Below are positions 35,317-43,358 of a stretch of DNA of 64,000 bases, piece by piece. The number at the start of each line of letters is the position of its first letter. The first letter of the stretch is position 1. Origin of the DNA: an uncultured Bacteroidales bacterium (lineage in GTDB: Bacteria; Bacteroidota; Bacteroidia; Bacteroidales; Bacteroidaceae). The notes beneath the pieces are model-generated. The model saw only the letters and a program-made list of their open reading frames with translations, searched no databases and was not told where the DNA came from. The stretch covers positions 1 through 64,000 of the forward strand of contig CADCAG010000004.1 of the NCBI GenBank assembly GCA_902799355.1. The letters are read 5' to 3'. Position numbers and translations under genes: made by a program.

Positions 35317-36431
35317 CTTTGGGGCTTTTGGCTATTCTTAATTTCCACTCCTTCTTTCAGCAGTCCAGCACCTTCTGCAATGATGGTGTCACCCACACTA
35401 ATGCCCTCTTCGACAATATATTCCTGACCATTGTTCTGGGGGAATAGATGTACGGGCGTGGCCTTTGTCTTGCCATTTAGCACACGATAAACGAAGGTAC
35501 GGTTCTGCAACTCGTAGGTAGCCTCCTGAGGGATGACAATGCTCTTCTCGCGCTGGGTAGGCACCACAATGGTAGCACTGCCACCATCACGCAACAGATG
35601 ATGAGGATTAGGAAATACAGCACGCATGGTGACTGCCCCTGTCGACGTCTCCACCGTACCGCTAACAGCATCGATACGACCTTCCAGCTGGTAGTCAGCT
35701 CCTGTGGTCATCTTGAGTTTGACGCTGGGCGATTTCTTGATGAAGTCAGCAACAGAGCCATAACGCTCCGTCAGGCTTATGATAAAGCGCTCAGTGACAG
35801 AGAAATAGGCATACATCTGACTGTCGTCGGCAACAGTGACCAGCGGTTCGCTGATGTTGCTGCTGACAAGAGCACCCACATGCCAGGGAATCATAGAGGC
35901 GACACCATCAACGGGACTCTTCACCTCCGTACATGACAGCTGCCAACGGGCATTCTTCTCCTGAGCCTTGGCCTGCACCAGTGCAGCCTCAGCCTCCAAC
36001 AGCTCATGGCGGGTGGTCTCTACGCTAAAGTCGCTGACCACACTACCCTCTTTCAGTTGTTTCTGACTATCGTAGTTCATGCGGGCTGTCGACAACTTGG
36101 CTTCAGCACTCTGGCGATTGGCTATAGCAACCTCCAAAGCAGCCTGAAAGGGCGTCTGGTCGATGATAAACAATGTCTGTCCACGCTTCACAGCCATGCC
36201 CTCACCAGTACAGATGCGGGTGATGGTGCCAGACACCTGTGGACGTATCTCTACAATCTGCCGTCCTGTCAGGCGGGCACTATATTGCTGGTTGAGCGTC
36301 ATGTCTTTCTGACTCACAACCATCGTCCTATACTCTACTGCATCATGTGCTTTTTTCTTGTCATCGCTACACGACAGCATCATGCATGTCGTGGCAGCAA
36401 ACAGGCAGAATGCCCACTGTTTTCCTATCAT
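35313..36431 (-). CDS. RND efflux pump periplasmic adaptor lipoprotein
   Basis: A 372-residue membrane fusion protein from the Met at 36431, chosen because it begins a lipoprotein signal (CMMLSCSDDKKK). The two halves of the lipoyl-like domain are visible at VEIRPQVSGTITRICTGEGMAVKRGQTLFIID and VKSPVDGVASMIPWHVGALVSS, around a coiled-coil hairpin, as in AcrA. It links the RND transporter to an outer membrane channel. A -7 box lies at 36459-36466. Confidence 0.93.
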   Translation of the reverse strand: MIGKQWAFCLFAATTCMMLSCSDDKKKAHDAVEYRTMVVSQKDMTLNQQYSARLTGRQIVEIRPQVSGTITRICTGEGMAVKRGQTLFIIDQTPFQAALEVAIANRQSAEAKLSTARMNYDSQKQLKEGSVVSDFSVETTRHELLEAEAALVQAKAQEKNARWQLSCTEVKSPVDGVASMIPWHVGALVSSNISEPLVTVADDSQMYAYFSVTERFIISLTERYGSVADFIKKSPSVKLKMTTGADYQLEGRIDAVSGTVETSTGAVTMRAVFPNPHHLLRDGGSATIVVPTQREKSIVIPQEATYELQNRTFVYRVLNGKTKATPVHLFPQNNGQEYIVEEGISVGDTIIAEGAGLLKEGVEIKNSQKPQR

Positions 36432-36458
36432 CTGTTCTCTTTTTTCGAAAATATGGTG

Positions 36459-36466
36459 CAAATATA
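36459..36466 (-). promoter_or_regulatory. -7 box of the RND operon
   Basis: Minus-strand TATATTTG, 27 bp before the adaptor start; no clear -33 box. Confidence 0.55.
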
Positions 36467-36540
36467 CTATTTTTTTGTTATTTATCAGCATTTTGCATCA
36501 CTTTTCATGGATATTTCATTACTTTATGACAAGAAGACAA

Positions 36541-36568
36541 AAAAAAGAGGATGCTGTGAGCATCCTCT
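36541..36568 (-). terminator. Rho-independent terminator
   Basis: AGAGGATGCT / AGCATCCTCT with a 3-base loop, followed by six T on the minus strand, ends the zinc ribbon-Nif3 operon. Confidence 0.85.
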
Positions 36569-36577
36569 TCCTATTGT

Positions 36578-37426
36578 TTAATCCTCTGCCTCGGGCACCA
36601 CATCGTCGTCTTTCTTGACGGTCTTGCGGATGGCGCGCTTGCGGGTTTTCTTCTCTTCTGCACCAGGAGTAGCAATCTTAACACCTGCCAGTTCAGGATC
36701 AATCAGGATACGTCCGCAGTACTCGCAGACGATGACCTTCTTGTGCATCTTGATATCGAGCTGACGCTGGGGTGGAATCTTGTTAAAGCAACCACCGCAG
36801 GCATCACGCTGCACGTAAACGATACCCAGACCATTGCGGGCATTCTTGCGGATACGCTTGAAAGAGGTGAGCAGACGGGGCTCAATCTTTACCTCCAGCT
36901 CCTTGACCTTAGCCTTCAGCTTCTCCTCCTCGGCACGGGTCTCTTCCATGATCTCGTCGAGTTCAGCCTTCTTCATATCGAGGGCCTGACGGCGATCATC
37001 AATGATGGTCTGGTTCTGCTCCAGCTCAGCCTTCTTCTCTTCAATCTTGTAGTTAGCCTCCTTGATCTTCTTGTTGCAGAGCTCGATTTCCAGTGTCTGG
37101 AACTCAATCTCCTTAGACAACGTGTCGTACTCACGGTTGTTCTTAACATCGTTGAGCTGTGTCTTATAGCGCTCTACGCTAGCCTTTGCAGTCTCAATCT
37201 CACCCTTCTTCTGGGCTACGGCACGCTGATACTCGTCAACGTCGTTCTGGATTTTCTCGATGCGGGTGGTAAGACCAGCAATCTCGTCTTCCAGGTCTTC
37301 TACTTCCAGAGGCAACTCACCTCTGAGGGCACGCTTCTCATCAATCTCTGAGAGTGTGGTCTGCAGTTGGTAGAGGGTCTTCAGGCGCTCTTCCACTGTC
37401 AAATCTGTAGGATCTTTCTTTGCCAT
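36578..37426 (-). CDS. Coiled-coil zinc ribbon protein (CT398-like)
   Basis: A 282-residue protein. Residues about 10-185 are a long helical hairpin rich in Glu, Lys and Leu; a four-cysteine zinc ribbon follows, CGGCF and CEYCGR, near residues 203-230. A charged tail (KKTRKRAIRKTVKK, then DDD and PEAED) ends it. This family is widely found beside Nif3, as here (4 bp gap), but its molecular role is not settled; a link to RNA or protein quality control is only a guess. Confidence 0.88.
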   Translation of the reverse strand: MAKKDPTDLTVEERLKTLYQLQTTLSEIDEKRALRGELPLEVEDLEDEIAGLTTRIEKIQNDVDEYQRAVAQKKGEIETAKASVERYKTQLNDVKNNREYDTLSKEIEFQTLEIELCNKKIKEANYKIEEKKAELEQNQTIIDDRRQALDMKKAELDEIMEETRAEEEKLKAKVKELEVKIEPRLLTSFKRIRKNARNGLGIVYVQRDACGGCFNKIPPQRQLDIKMHKKVIVCEYCGRILIDPELAGVKIATPGAEEKKTRKRAIRKTVKKDDDVVPEAED

Positions 37427-37430
37427 AATT

Positions 37431-38216
37431 CTAAATATATAATATTGGATTAGTATTCGTCTCTGCTATCTCTGCGCGTACTCCAGGACACTTCTTTTTT
37501 ATAATATCGCGGAATATCTCACTGGTGAACTGCTCCGACTGATAGTGCCCAATGACACATATCTGGATGCGCTGTTCATAGCCAAAGTACTGGTGATAGT
37601 GCATCTCGCCTGTAATAAAAGCGTCAGCACCAAGACTGATGGCATCAGGCAACAAGAAGTCGCCAGCACCACCACAAAGTGCTACCTTACTGATGGGGCG
37701 TCGCAGCAGTTCGTTACACAGTGCACACTCCACACCAAACTGTCTTTTCACCATGAGGATAAAGTCATCAGCAGCCATTGGCTGTGGCAAAAGACCAACA
37801 ACACCGCTGCCAGCCTCGATATCACCTACCTGCTTCTGGGCAAAGAACTGACACTGCTGCAGTCCTAGTCGCTCAGCAATCTTCCAATTGACACCATTCT
37901 GGGCATTATCCATATTGGTGTGCATAGAGATGATGACGATATCATTCTTCAAGGCCTTGATGACGCAACGCTGCACATAGTCTGCACCGCTAATCTGCTT
38001 CAAGCCACGGAACAGCAACGGATGATGGCTGACGATGAGGTTACAACCCTTGCGGAGAGCCTCATCGACAATCTGTTCGTTGACGTCCAGACACAATAAT
38101 GCCCCTGAAACATCCGCCTCTGTCAGTCCCAGTTGCAAGCCAGCATTATCCCAACTTTCCTGCAAGGGCAGAGGCGCGAACTGTTCAAGGGCGTCAAGCA
38201 CTTGTCGTATTTTCAC
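37431..38216 (-). CDS. Nif3-like dinuclear metal protein
   Basis: A 261-residue NIF3/YbgI-family protein. Metal ligands are likely in SHHPLLF near residue 64, the HTNMDNAQNG segment near 100 and TGEMHYHQYFGYE near 217. Members form hexameric rings with two metals per active site; they are often named GTP cyclohydrolase 1 type 2, but the true reaction is uncertain. Translated just before the zinc ribbon gene. Its promoter box at 38240-38247 directly follows the terminator of the upstream gene. Confidence 0.9.
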   Translation of the reverse strand: MKIRQVLDALEQFAPLPLQESWDNAGLQLGLTEADVSGALLCLDVNEQIVDEALRKGCNLIVSHHPLLFRGLKQISGADYVQRCVIKALKNDIVIISMHTNMDNAQNGVNWKIAERLGLQQCQFFAQKQVGDIEAGSGVVGLLPQPMAADDFILMVKRQFGVECALCNELLRRPISKVALCGGAGDFLLPDAISLGADAFITGEMHYHQYFGYEQRIQICVIGHYQSEQFTSEIFRDIIKKKCPGVRAEIAETNTNPILYI

Positions 38217-38239
38217 GCTTCTATCTACGTTTGAAAGTG

Positions 38240-38247
38240 CAAAGGTA
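38240..38247 (-). promoter_or_regulatory. -7 box of the Nif3 operon
   Basis: Minus-strand TACCTTTG, 23 bp before the start; the -33 region falls within the terminator stem of the preceding gene. Confidence 0.65.
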
Positions 38248-38251
38248 CAAA

Positions 38252-38287
38252 AAAAGTGACGGATTACATGTAGAATCCGTCACTTTT
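38252..38287 (-). terminator. Rho-independent terminator after the PurF-like gene
   Basis: AAAAGTGACGGATT pairs perfectly with AATCCGTCACTTTT around an 8-base loop. Confidence 0.85.
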
Positions 38288-38294
38288 ATATTTT

Positions 38295-38333
38295 TTTAAT
38301 CTTTCAATCCTCAACTTTCAACTCTCAACTTGC
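38295..38333. repeat. Short tandem repeat island
   Basis: TCTTTCAATCC, TCAACTTTC, AACTCTC and AACTTGC are degenerate units directly after the PurF-like stop codon. Confidence 0.6.
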
Positions 38334-39809
38334 TTATGTAAACCACTTCTCGTTGTCCTTCTCGTGGCAGTAGCTGGTGCCGTCAAAGCAATGGGTACAT
38401 ACCTGGTCTTTAGGCAGCCCAATGGACTCGATAAGGTCTTCGATGGTGGCAAACTTCAACGAGGTCAGTCCCAGTCTACGACCTATTTCCTGAACCATGC
38501 GCTCATACTCAGGTGTGCCAGTGGTTGCATACTCTGTGAGTTTCTTCTTGTCATCACCCTCGAAGTCGCGGATGATACGACGAGTAATCAGTTCCAGGTC
38601 GCTCTTTGACGAGGTAAAGCCAATGAACGGACAGCCATAGACCAGTGGCGGACAAGAGATGCGGACATGCACCTCCTTGGCACCATTGTCGAAAAAGGTA
38701 CGCACATTGTCGCGCAACTGCGTGCCACGAACGATAGAGTCATCGCAGAAGACGACGCGCTGGTCTTTCAGAATAGCGGGGTTAGGAATAAGCTTCATCT
38801 TTGCCACAAGGTCTCGACGGTTCTGGTTGCCTGGAGTAAAGGAACGAGGCCAGGTAGGCGTATATTTCAGGACGGCACGCTTGTAGGGTATCTTCTTACC
38901 CTCAGAGTAGCCCAAAGCCATACCTACGCCAGAGTCGGGAATGCCACATACCAAGTCGGCATCAACAGCGTCTTTCTCACCCATGAGACGACCATTCTTT
39001 TCACGGACGAACTCAGTATTAATGCCCTGATAGTCGCTGGTGGGGAAGCCATAGTATACCCACAAGAAAGAACATATCTGACAGCGTGTCAAGGGTTTCT
39101 GCAAGACTTCAATGCCATCGGCCTTCAGCTTGACAATCTCGCCAGGACCCACGTCGCGCAACACCTTGTAGTCGAGATTGGGAAAGCTAGTCGTCTCGCT
39201 GGTGACAGCATACGACTGGATGAACTCGTCAGTACCGATGGGCGACAAACGATGCATTTCCTTCTTACCAATTACGATAGGTGTACGTCCCAGGAAGTCG
39301 CGAGCAGCAATGATGCCGTCCTCTGTCAGAATGATTATCGAGCAAGAACCATCAATCTTCTGGTATACCTTATTAATACCCTCCACAAACGAGTTACCCA
39401 TATTGATGAGCAAGGCAACAAGTTCGGTCTGGTTGATATTGTTAGCAGACATCTCACTGAAGTGCATACGCTGCTTGAGCAGTTCGTCGGCAATTTCGCG
39501 AAGGTTATTGATTTTGGCCACAGTCACTACCGCATAGCGTCCCAAATGGGAGTTGACGATGATAGGCTGTGGATCAGTGTCGCTGATGACGCCTATGCCT
39601 TGATGGCCTTTGAACGAGTCGAGCTCGTCTTCAAAGCGTGAACGGAAGTACTGGCGCTCCAACGAGTGGATGCTGCGGTGGAAGCCGCTTTCTTCGTCGA
39701 ATGTCACCATACCGGCGCGTTTTGTACCTAAGTGCGAGTTGTAGTCAGTGCCGTAAAACAAGTCGTTTACGCAGTCCTTTGTAGAGATTGTGCCAAAGAA
39801 GCCACCCAT
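38334..39809 (-). CDS. PurF-like amidophosphoribosyltransferase paralog lacking the catalytic cysteine
   Basis: A 491-residue protein with the PurF order: an N-terminal glutamine amidotransferase class II fold and a C-terminal phosphoribosyltransferase with an intact PRPP loop (VVFCDDSIVRGTQ, about 347-359) and PDSGVGMALGYSEG. Active PurF begins MCGI with Cys as nucleophile, but this protein begins MGGFFG. The glutaminase should be inactive unless another start is used. Late cysteines (CQICSF, CTHCFDGTSYC) resemble the iron-sulfur ligands of PurF. Ammonia-dependent or non-purine function is possible. It is monocistronic, with no other purine genes nearby. Confidence 0.8.
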   Translation of the reverse strand: MGGFFGTISTKDCVNDLFYGTDYNSHLGTKRAGMVTFDEESGFHRSIHSLERQYFRSRFEDELDSFKGHQGIGVISDTDPQPIIVNSHLGRYAVVTVAKINNLREIADELLKQRMHFSEMSANNINQTELVALLINMGNSFVEGINKVYQKIDGSCSIIILTEDGIIAARDFLGRTPIVIGKKEMHRLSPIGTDEFIQSYAVTSETTSFPNLDYKVLRDVGPGEIVKLKADGIEVLQKPLTRCQICSFLWVYYGFPTSDYQGINTEFVREKNGRLMGEKDAVDADLVCGIPDSGVGMALGYSEGKKIPYKRAVLKYTPTWPRSFTPGNQNRRDLVAKMKLIPNPAILKDQRVVFCDDSIVRGTQLRDNVRTFFDNGAKEVHVRISCPPLVYGCPFIGFTSSKSDLELITRRIIRDFEGDDKKKLTEYATTGTPEYERMVQEIGRRLGLTSLKFATIEDLIESIGLPKDQVCTHCFDGTSYCHEKDNEKWFT

Positions 39810-39936
39810 AATGTTTTTACCTTTTGTGTGCTAATAATACCTTTATGGGCTGCAAAATTACAAAAAAATCGGCAACTGCCATAAGAGTTACCGAATTTTT
39901 TTTCGAAAAAAAAATATTTTTATCACTTATCAAGTC

Positions 39937-40212
39937 TTAACAGTTTCTCATCAGCAGGGAAAGGACACCTATTAGCAATAGTGCCCCCCACAGGCGCCAT
40001 TGGGCTGCCATAGGCACAAAGGCACGCTGCAAGGCGTGGCGATAGAAGGGCCACAGCGACTGATAAGGCGTAGCGCCGTTGGCCAGCAGGTATTCGCGCA
40101 GCGAGTCGTGCTGCTGGCGATCTAGTCGATAGCTCCTCAGCCCCCGCAGGAAAGCATAATAGCCCTTCCAGGCGACAACAGCCAACACCAATATGAAATA
40201 ATAGAGTATCAT
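39937..40212 (-). CDS. Small membrane protein, partner of the mini ATPase
   Basis: A 91-residue protein with a hydrophobic segment at residues 2-16 (ILYYFILVLAVVAW) and another near 72-88 (LWGALLLIGVLSLL), with a basic stretch between. The start overlaps the stop of the ATPase gene (ATGA), so both are translated together. The middle, LREYLLANGATPYQSLWPFYRHALQRAF, recalls the coupling helix region of ABC permease-like proteins, but I recognise no family. Probably an inner membrane partner of the ATPase. Confidence 0.65.
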   Translation of the reverse strand: MILYYFILVLAVVAWKGYYAFLRGLRSYRLDRQQHDSLREYLLANGATPYQSLWPFYRHALQRAFVPMAAQWRLWGALLLIGVLSLLMRNC

Positions 40213-40664
40213 AGTTGGATATAATGATCATTCAAGGGGTTCATAACGGTCAGCACGGTACGTCCCTGCTGAACGGCATTCACCAGCAGTTGTCCCACTG
40301 CCAGCTGACGCTCATCAGTAAGGGGTTCCGCGGGTTCGTCAATGACCAAAAGCTGCTTGTCAGAGTTGACAGCATGGCGCACCAGCTCGACATAGTCGGT
40401 AGGCACCTTGTCATAACCCTCAGGAACAGACAACCTCTGGGGTACGTAAGCCATATAGCGACGGAAATAAGGTGCAGAATCTGGCGTCAGCACTTCACCA
40501 TCAATACAGATATGACCGCCATCGATGGCTATCAGTCCTACGACAGCCTTCAGCAGAGAAGTCTTTCCCCTACCCTGTATTCCGACAATCTGCCCGTCGT
40601 CAAGGGTGACTGACAGTCCATTGACGAGCTCTCCTATGGTTACGTTATGCAGTTCTAACATCAT
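40209..40664 (-). CDS. Short ABC-type ATPase lacking the signature motif
   Basis: A 151-residue ATPase from the Met at 40664. A Walker A-like GIQGRGKTS (28-36), a Q loop YVPQ (73-76) and a Walker B QLLVIDEP (104-111) are present. Only about 28 residues separate the Q loop and Walker B, so the helical part with the LSGGQ signature is missing, and the position of the switch His is taken by VMNP. It may bind nucleotide but cannot form the normal ABC dimer site. Encoded with a small membrane protein. Function unknown; the -7 box at 40674-40681 lies 9 bp before the start. Confidence 0.72.
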   Translation of the reverse strand: MMLELHNVTIGELVNGLSVTLDDGQIVGIQGRGKTSLLKAVVGLIAIDGGHICIDGEVLTPDSAPYFRRYMAYVPQRLSVPEGYDKVPTDYVELVRHAVNSDKQLLVIDEPAEPLTDERQLAVGQLLVNAVQQGRTVLTVMNPLNDHYIQL

Positions 40665-40673
40665 AATCAGGTG

Positions 40674-40681
40674 CAAAGGTA
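40674..40681 (-). promoter_or_regulatory. -7 box of the mini ATPase operon
   Basis: Minus-strand TACCTTTG ending 9 bp before the ATG; the -33 region is taken up by an ATTCATA repeat. Confidence 0.6.
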
Positions 40682-40720
40682 ATAAATAATTCATAATTCA
40701 TAACGCATAATTCATAATTA
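40682..40720. repeat. Short tandem repeat island between divergent promoters
   Basis: ATAATTC and ATAACGC-type 8-base units (AATTCATA) are repeated about five times between the mini ATPase and aguA promoters. Confidence 0.65.
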
Positions 40721-40725
40721 TTTTC

Positions 40726-40733
40726 TACTTTTG
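40726..40733 (+). promoter_or_regulatory. -7 box of aguA, leaderless
   Basis: TACTTTTG ends only 4 bp before the ATG at 40738, so the transcript should begin at or very near the start codon. Confidence 0.65.
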
Positions 40734-40737
40734 CAGC

Positions 40738-41694
40738 ATGAAAAGTACAAAACGACGCATGTTGGCCGAATGGGAGCCACAAAGCATGGTGCAACTGACA
40801 TGGCCACACGAAGGTACCGACTGGGCACCTATCCTTGACGAGATTACAGCAGTCTACGAAGAGATGGCAAGCGAAATACGCAAGCGCGAGCCACTACTTA
40901 TCGTAGACACGATGCCCCATAATGACACTTGGGCCAGGGATCATGGATTCATTACGGTAGAAGAAACCTCTTTTGACCCAAAGTCTAAAGCACTAGTTCT
41001 TCTGGACTTCTGCTTCAATGGCTGGGGCGAGAAGTTTGAGGCGACGCTGGACAATCAGATCAACAAGCACCTCTATGAGCAGGGCCTTGTAAATGGTACT
41101 TACGAAGACCATTTGGACTTCGTGTTGGAAGGCGGTTCGATAGAGAGCGACGGCAAAGGCACTGTATTTACCACCGAGTGCTGTCTGATGGCGCCCCATC
41201 GTAATCAGCCACTGACTAAGGCAGAGATTGAGGAGCGGCTCAAGGAATGGTTGGGTGCTGAGCGCATCGTGTGGTTACAACATGGTTCGCTGATTGGTGA
41301 CGATACTGACGGACATATCGATACACTGGTTAGGATATGTCCTAATGACACCTTATTATATACAGGGGGTGATGACGACCATCCTGACCTGGTAGAAATG
41401 GAGAGAGAGCTCCAGAAGCTGCGGACTCTTGATGGGAAGCCCTACCGTCTTCTGAAACTCCCTCTTCCCCGTCCTATCTATGACGATGGCGACCGTCTGC
41501 CGGCAACATATGCCAACTATCTGGTCATCAATGGTGCTGTGCTAGTACCCACCTACAACCAACCCGACCTCGACGCAGAAGCCCTGCGTATCATTGGCAA
41601 GGCATTTCCCGACAGGGAGATGGTGGGCATCGACTGCCGTGCTGTCATCAAGCAACACGGTTCACTACACTGTTGTACGATGCAATACTACTGA
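40738..41694 (+). CDS. aguA: Agmatine deiminase family protein
   Basis: A 318-residue enzyme of the Porphyromonas-type arginine deiminase family that turns agmatine into N-carbamoylputrescine and ammonia. Substrate and catalytic motifs are AEWEPQSMVQLTWPHEGTDW at the start, DTMPHNDTWARDHGFI, EGGSIESDGKGT and the terminal HCC (catalytic Cys about 312). The enzyme of the next step, aguB, lies close by, which supports agmatine as substrate. The second Met at 40759 is an alternative start; the promoter favours 40738. The 3' end overlaps a lipoprotein gene on the other strand by 7 bp. Confidence 0.9.
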   Translation: MKSTKRRMLAEWEPQSMVQLTWPHEGTDWAPILDEITAVYEEMASEIRKREPLLIVDTMPHNDTWARDHGFITVEETSFDPKSKALVLLDFCFNGWGEKFEATLDNQINKHLYEQGLVNGTYEDHLDFVLEGGSIESDGKGTVFTTECCLMAPHRNQPLTKAEIEERLKEWLGAERIVWLQHGSLIGDDTDGHIDTLVRICPNDTLLYTGGDDDHPDLVEMERELQKLRTLDGKPYRLLKLPLPRPIYDDGDRLPATYANYLVINGAVLVPTYNQPDLDAEALRIIGKAFPDREMVGIDCRAVIKQHGSLHCCTMQYY

Positions 41695-42347
41695 ACCTCC
41701 TTTTTGGCGCCAAGCCATACAAGATAGGCCTCAGCATAGAACTGAGTCTGGAGTTTGTCATCCATATACAGCGACTCTGGATACAGCTCCACCATACACT
41801 TGTGGACATAACCTGTATCATCTTTCATCATATACTGTGCCAAGCTATTAGAGGCTGTTTCTGTGCTTCTGAAACAAATCTTCACCCGATGCGACGCGCC
41901 CTCATATTCTATGGGGAATGTGACATACTGCGGATAGACATACATCAACAAGGGTGAATGATAATAATAACTGTAGGCCATCTTCACATGGATATCGACG
42001 TTAGGTGCATTGCAGACAGCGTCGTGCAGCGTTTTCTGACTTTCTGGCATCTTCTTGACCAGCAACTCAACGGGTACGTTCAGCAAGTCCAACGTACTAT
42101 CGTTGTTGATTCTCCAGGTGGCGGGGATAGAGTCCAGCTTATTCTCGGTCTCTGTAGACTCATTCGACTTTGTGTACAACTTTCCTTCGTAAGTACCTAC
42201 AGAAGCCTTAATCTCGGTATCGACCTGCTTCACCCAGTCTTGCCACTTCTTGTCCAAGTCTTCACTATCATCGGTCTTTACGCACGATGACAGGCCCACG
42301 GTCATCATCAAGACCGTCAGAATCCCAAATACTTTTAACGATTTCAT
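41688..42347 (-). CDS. Lipoprotein of unknown function
   Basis: A 219-residue protein with a lipoprotein signal (MMTVGLSSCVKTDD, Cys about 22). The mature part begins with an acidic helix followed by VGTYEGKLY and alternating hydrophobic residues suggesting a beta-rich domain (PQYVTFPIEYEGASHRVKICF). It is similar in layout to Bacteroidetes DUF4840-type lipoproteins, but this match is from memory and weak. It lies antisense between aguA and aguB with its own -7 box (42378-42385). Its function cannot be inferred from this context. Confidence 0.75.
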   Translation of the reverse strand: MKSLKVFGILTVLMMTVGLSSCVKTDDSEDLDKKWQDWVKQVDTEIKASVGTYEGKLYTKSNESTETENKLDSIPATWRINNDSTLDLLNVPVELLVKKMPESQKTLHDAVCNAPNVDIHVKMAYSYYYHSPLLMYVYPQYVTFPIEYEGASHRVKICFRSTETASNSLAQYMMKDDTGYVHKCMVELYPESLYMDDKLQTQFYAEAYLVWLGAKKEVQ

Positions 42348-42377
42348 TTTTGTGTTCTATTTTGAAAAATTTGCCTG

Positions 42378-42385
42378 CAAAGGTA
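42378..42385 (-). promoter_or_regulatory. -7 box of the lipoprotein gene
   Basis: Minus-strand TACCTTTG, 30 bp before the start. Confidence 0.65.
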
Positions 42386-42435
42386 GTAATAAAAATGATA
42401 GCGACAAAAAAATATAGAAGAAATGACACTCTTTT

Positions 42436-42464
42436 TTTCTCTTTTCACTTTTCACTTTTCATTT
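42436..42464. repeat. Short tandem repeat island upstream of aguB
   Basis: TTTTCACTTTTCACTTTTCA: a 7-8-base unit is repeated three times where the -33 box of aguB would be expected. Confidence 0.65.
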
Positions 42465-42471
42465 TATTTTG

Positions 42472-42479
42472 TACCTTTG
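42472..42479 (+). promoter_or_regulatory. -7 box of aguB-glnN
   Basis: TACCTTTG, 24 bp before the aguB start; no -33 TTTG. Confidence 0.65.
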
Positions 42480-42503
42480 CAGCGTTTTTAGAAAACCAAG
42501 CCC

Positions 42504-43358
42504 ATGAAGATTGGAATCATACAACAGCACAACGGAGAGGACGTGAAAACCAACGTACTCCACCTGGCTACCAAGATTCGCCAGTTGGCAAAAGCAGGCG
42601 CAGAGCTGATTGTTCTGCAAGAGTTGCACAATTCGTTGTATTTCTGCAAGCAGGAAGATGTGAACCTTTTCGACCTCGCAGAGCCCATCCCTGGTCCATC
42701 AACCACTTTCTTTGGCAATCTCGCCAAGGAGCTGGGCGTAGTCATCGTCACCTCACTATTTGAGCGCCGAGCCACAGGTCTGTACCACAACACTGCTGTG
42801 GTTTTGGAGAAGGATGGCACCATTGCTGGCCAATATCGCAAGATGCACATTCCGGACGACCCAGGGTACTACGAGAAGTTCTACTTCACCCCTGGTGACC
42901 TCGGTTTCCGACCCATCCAGACGTCAGTGGGTAAACTTGGAGTACTGGTCTGCTGGGACCAGTGGTATCCAGAGGCTGCACGACTGATGGCACTGGCAGG
43001 AGCGGAGCTGCTCATCTACCCCACTGCCATTGGCTACGACCCAAACGACACAACTGCCGAACAAGAACGACAGCGCATGGCATGGCAGACCGTTCAACGT
43101 GGGCATGCTGTTGCCAACGGACTTCCCGTCGTCACAGTAAATCGCTGCGGCGAAGAAGATGGCGTCCCTTTCTGGGGCACCAGTTTTGTGGCAGGGCCAC
43201 AGGGCGAACTGCTCTATGAGGCACCTATTATAGAAGAGGTCACCAAGGTCATTGAGGTTGACATGGAGCGCTCTGAACAGGTACGCCGCTGGTGGCCATT
43301 CCTCAGAGATCGCCGCATAGAGAATTATACAGACATTACTAAACGCTATATAGACTAA
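42504..43358 (+). CDS. aguB: N-carbamoylputrescine amidase
   Basis: A 284-residue carbon-nitrogen hydrolase that splits N-carbamoylputrescine into putrescine, CO2 and ammonia. The catalytic triad is Glu40 (VLQELHN), Lys113 (YRKMHIPDD) and Cys150 (VLVCWDQWYPEAAR). The PDDPGYYEKFYFTPGD segment is typical of AguB-type enzymes. It is separated from aguA by the antisense lipoprotein gene. Its TAA overlaps the glnN start (TAATG), joining polyamine synthesis, which releases ammonia, with ammonia assimilation. Confidence 0.93.
   Translation: MKIGIIQQHNGEDVKTNVLHLATKIRQLAKAGAELIVLQELHNSLYFCKQEDVNLFDLAEPIPGPSTTFFGNLAKELGVVIVTSLFERRATGLYHNTAVVLEKDGTIAGQYRKMHIPDDPGYYEKFYFTPGDLGFRPIQTSVGKLGVLVCWDQWYPEAARLMALAGAELLIYPTAIGYDPNDTTAEQERQRMAWQTVQRGHAVANGLPVVTVNRCGEEDGVPFWGTSFVAGPQGELLYEAPIIEEVTKVIEVDMERSEQVRRWWPFLRDRRIENYTDITKRYID

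Noticed and set aside
38667..39641. 324-residue ORF opposite the PurF-like gene
   Set aside because: Shadow frame; the PurF motifs prove the minus strand is coding.
39923..40231. 102-residue minus-strand ORF overlapping the small membrane protein
   Set aside because: Shifted frame of the 91-residue gene, which has the coupled start and hydrophobic segments.
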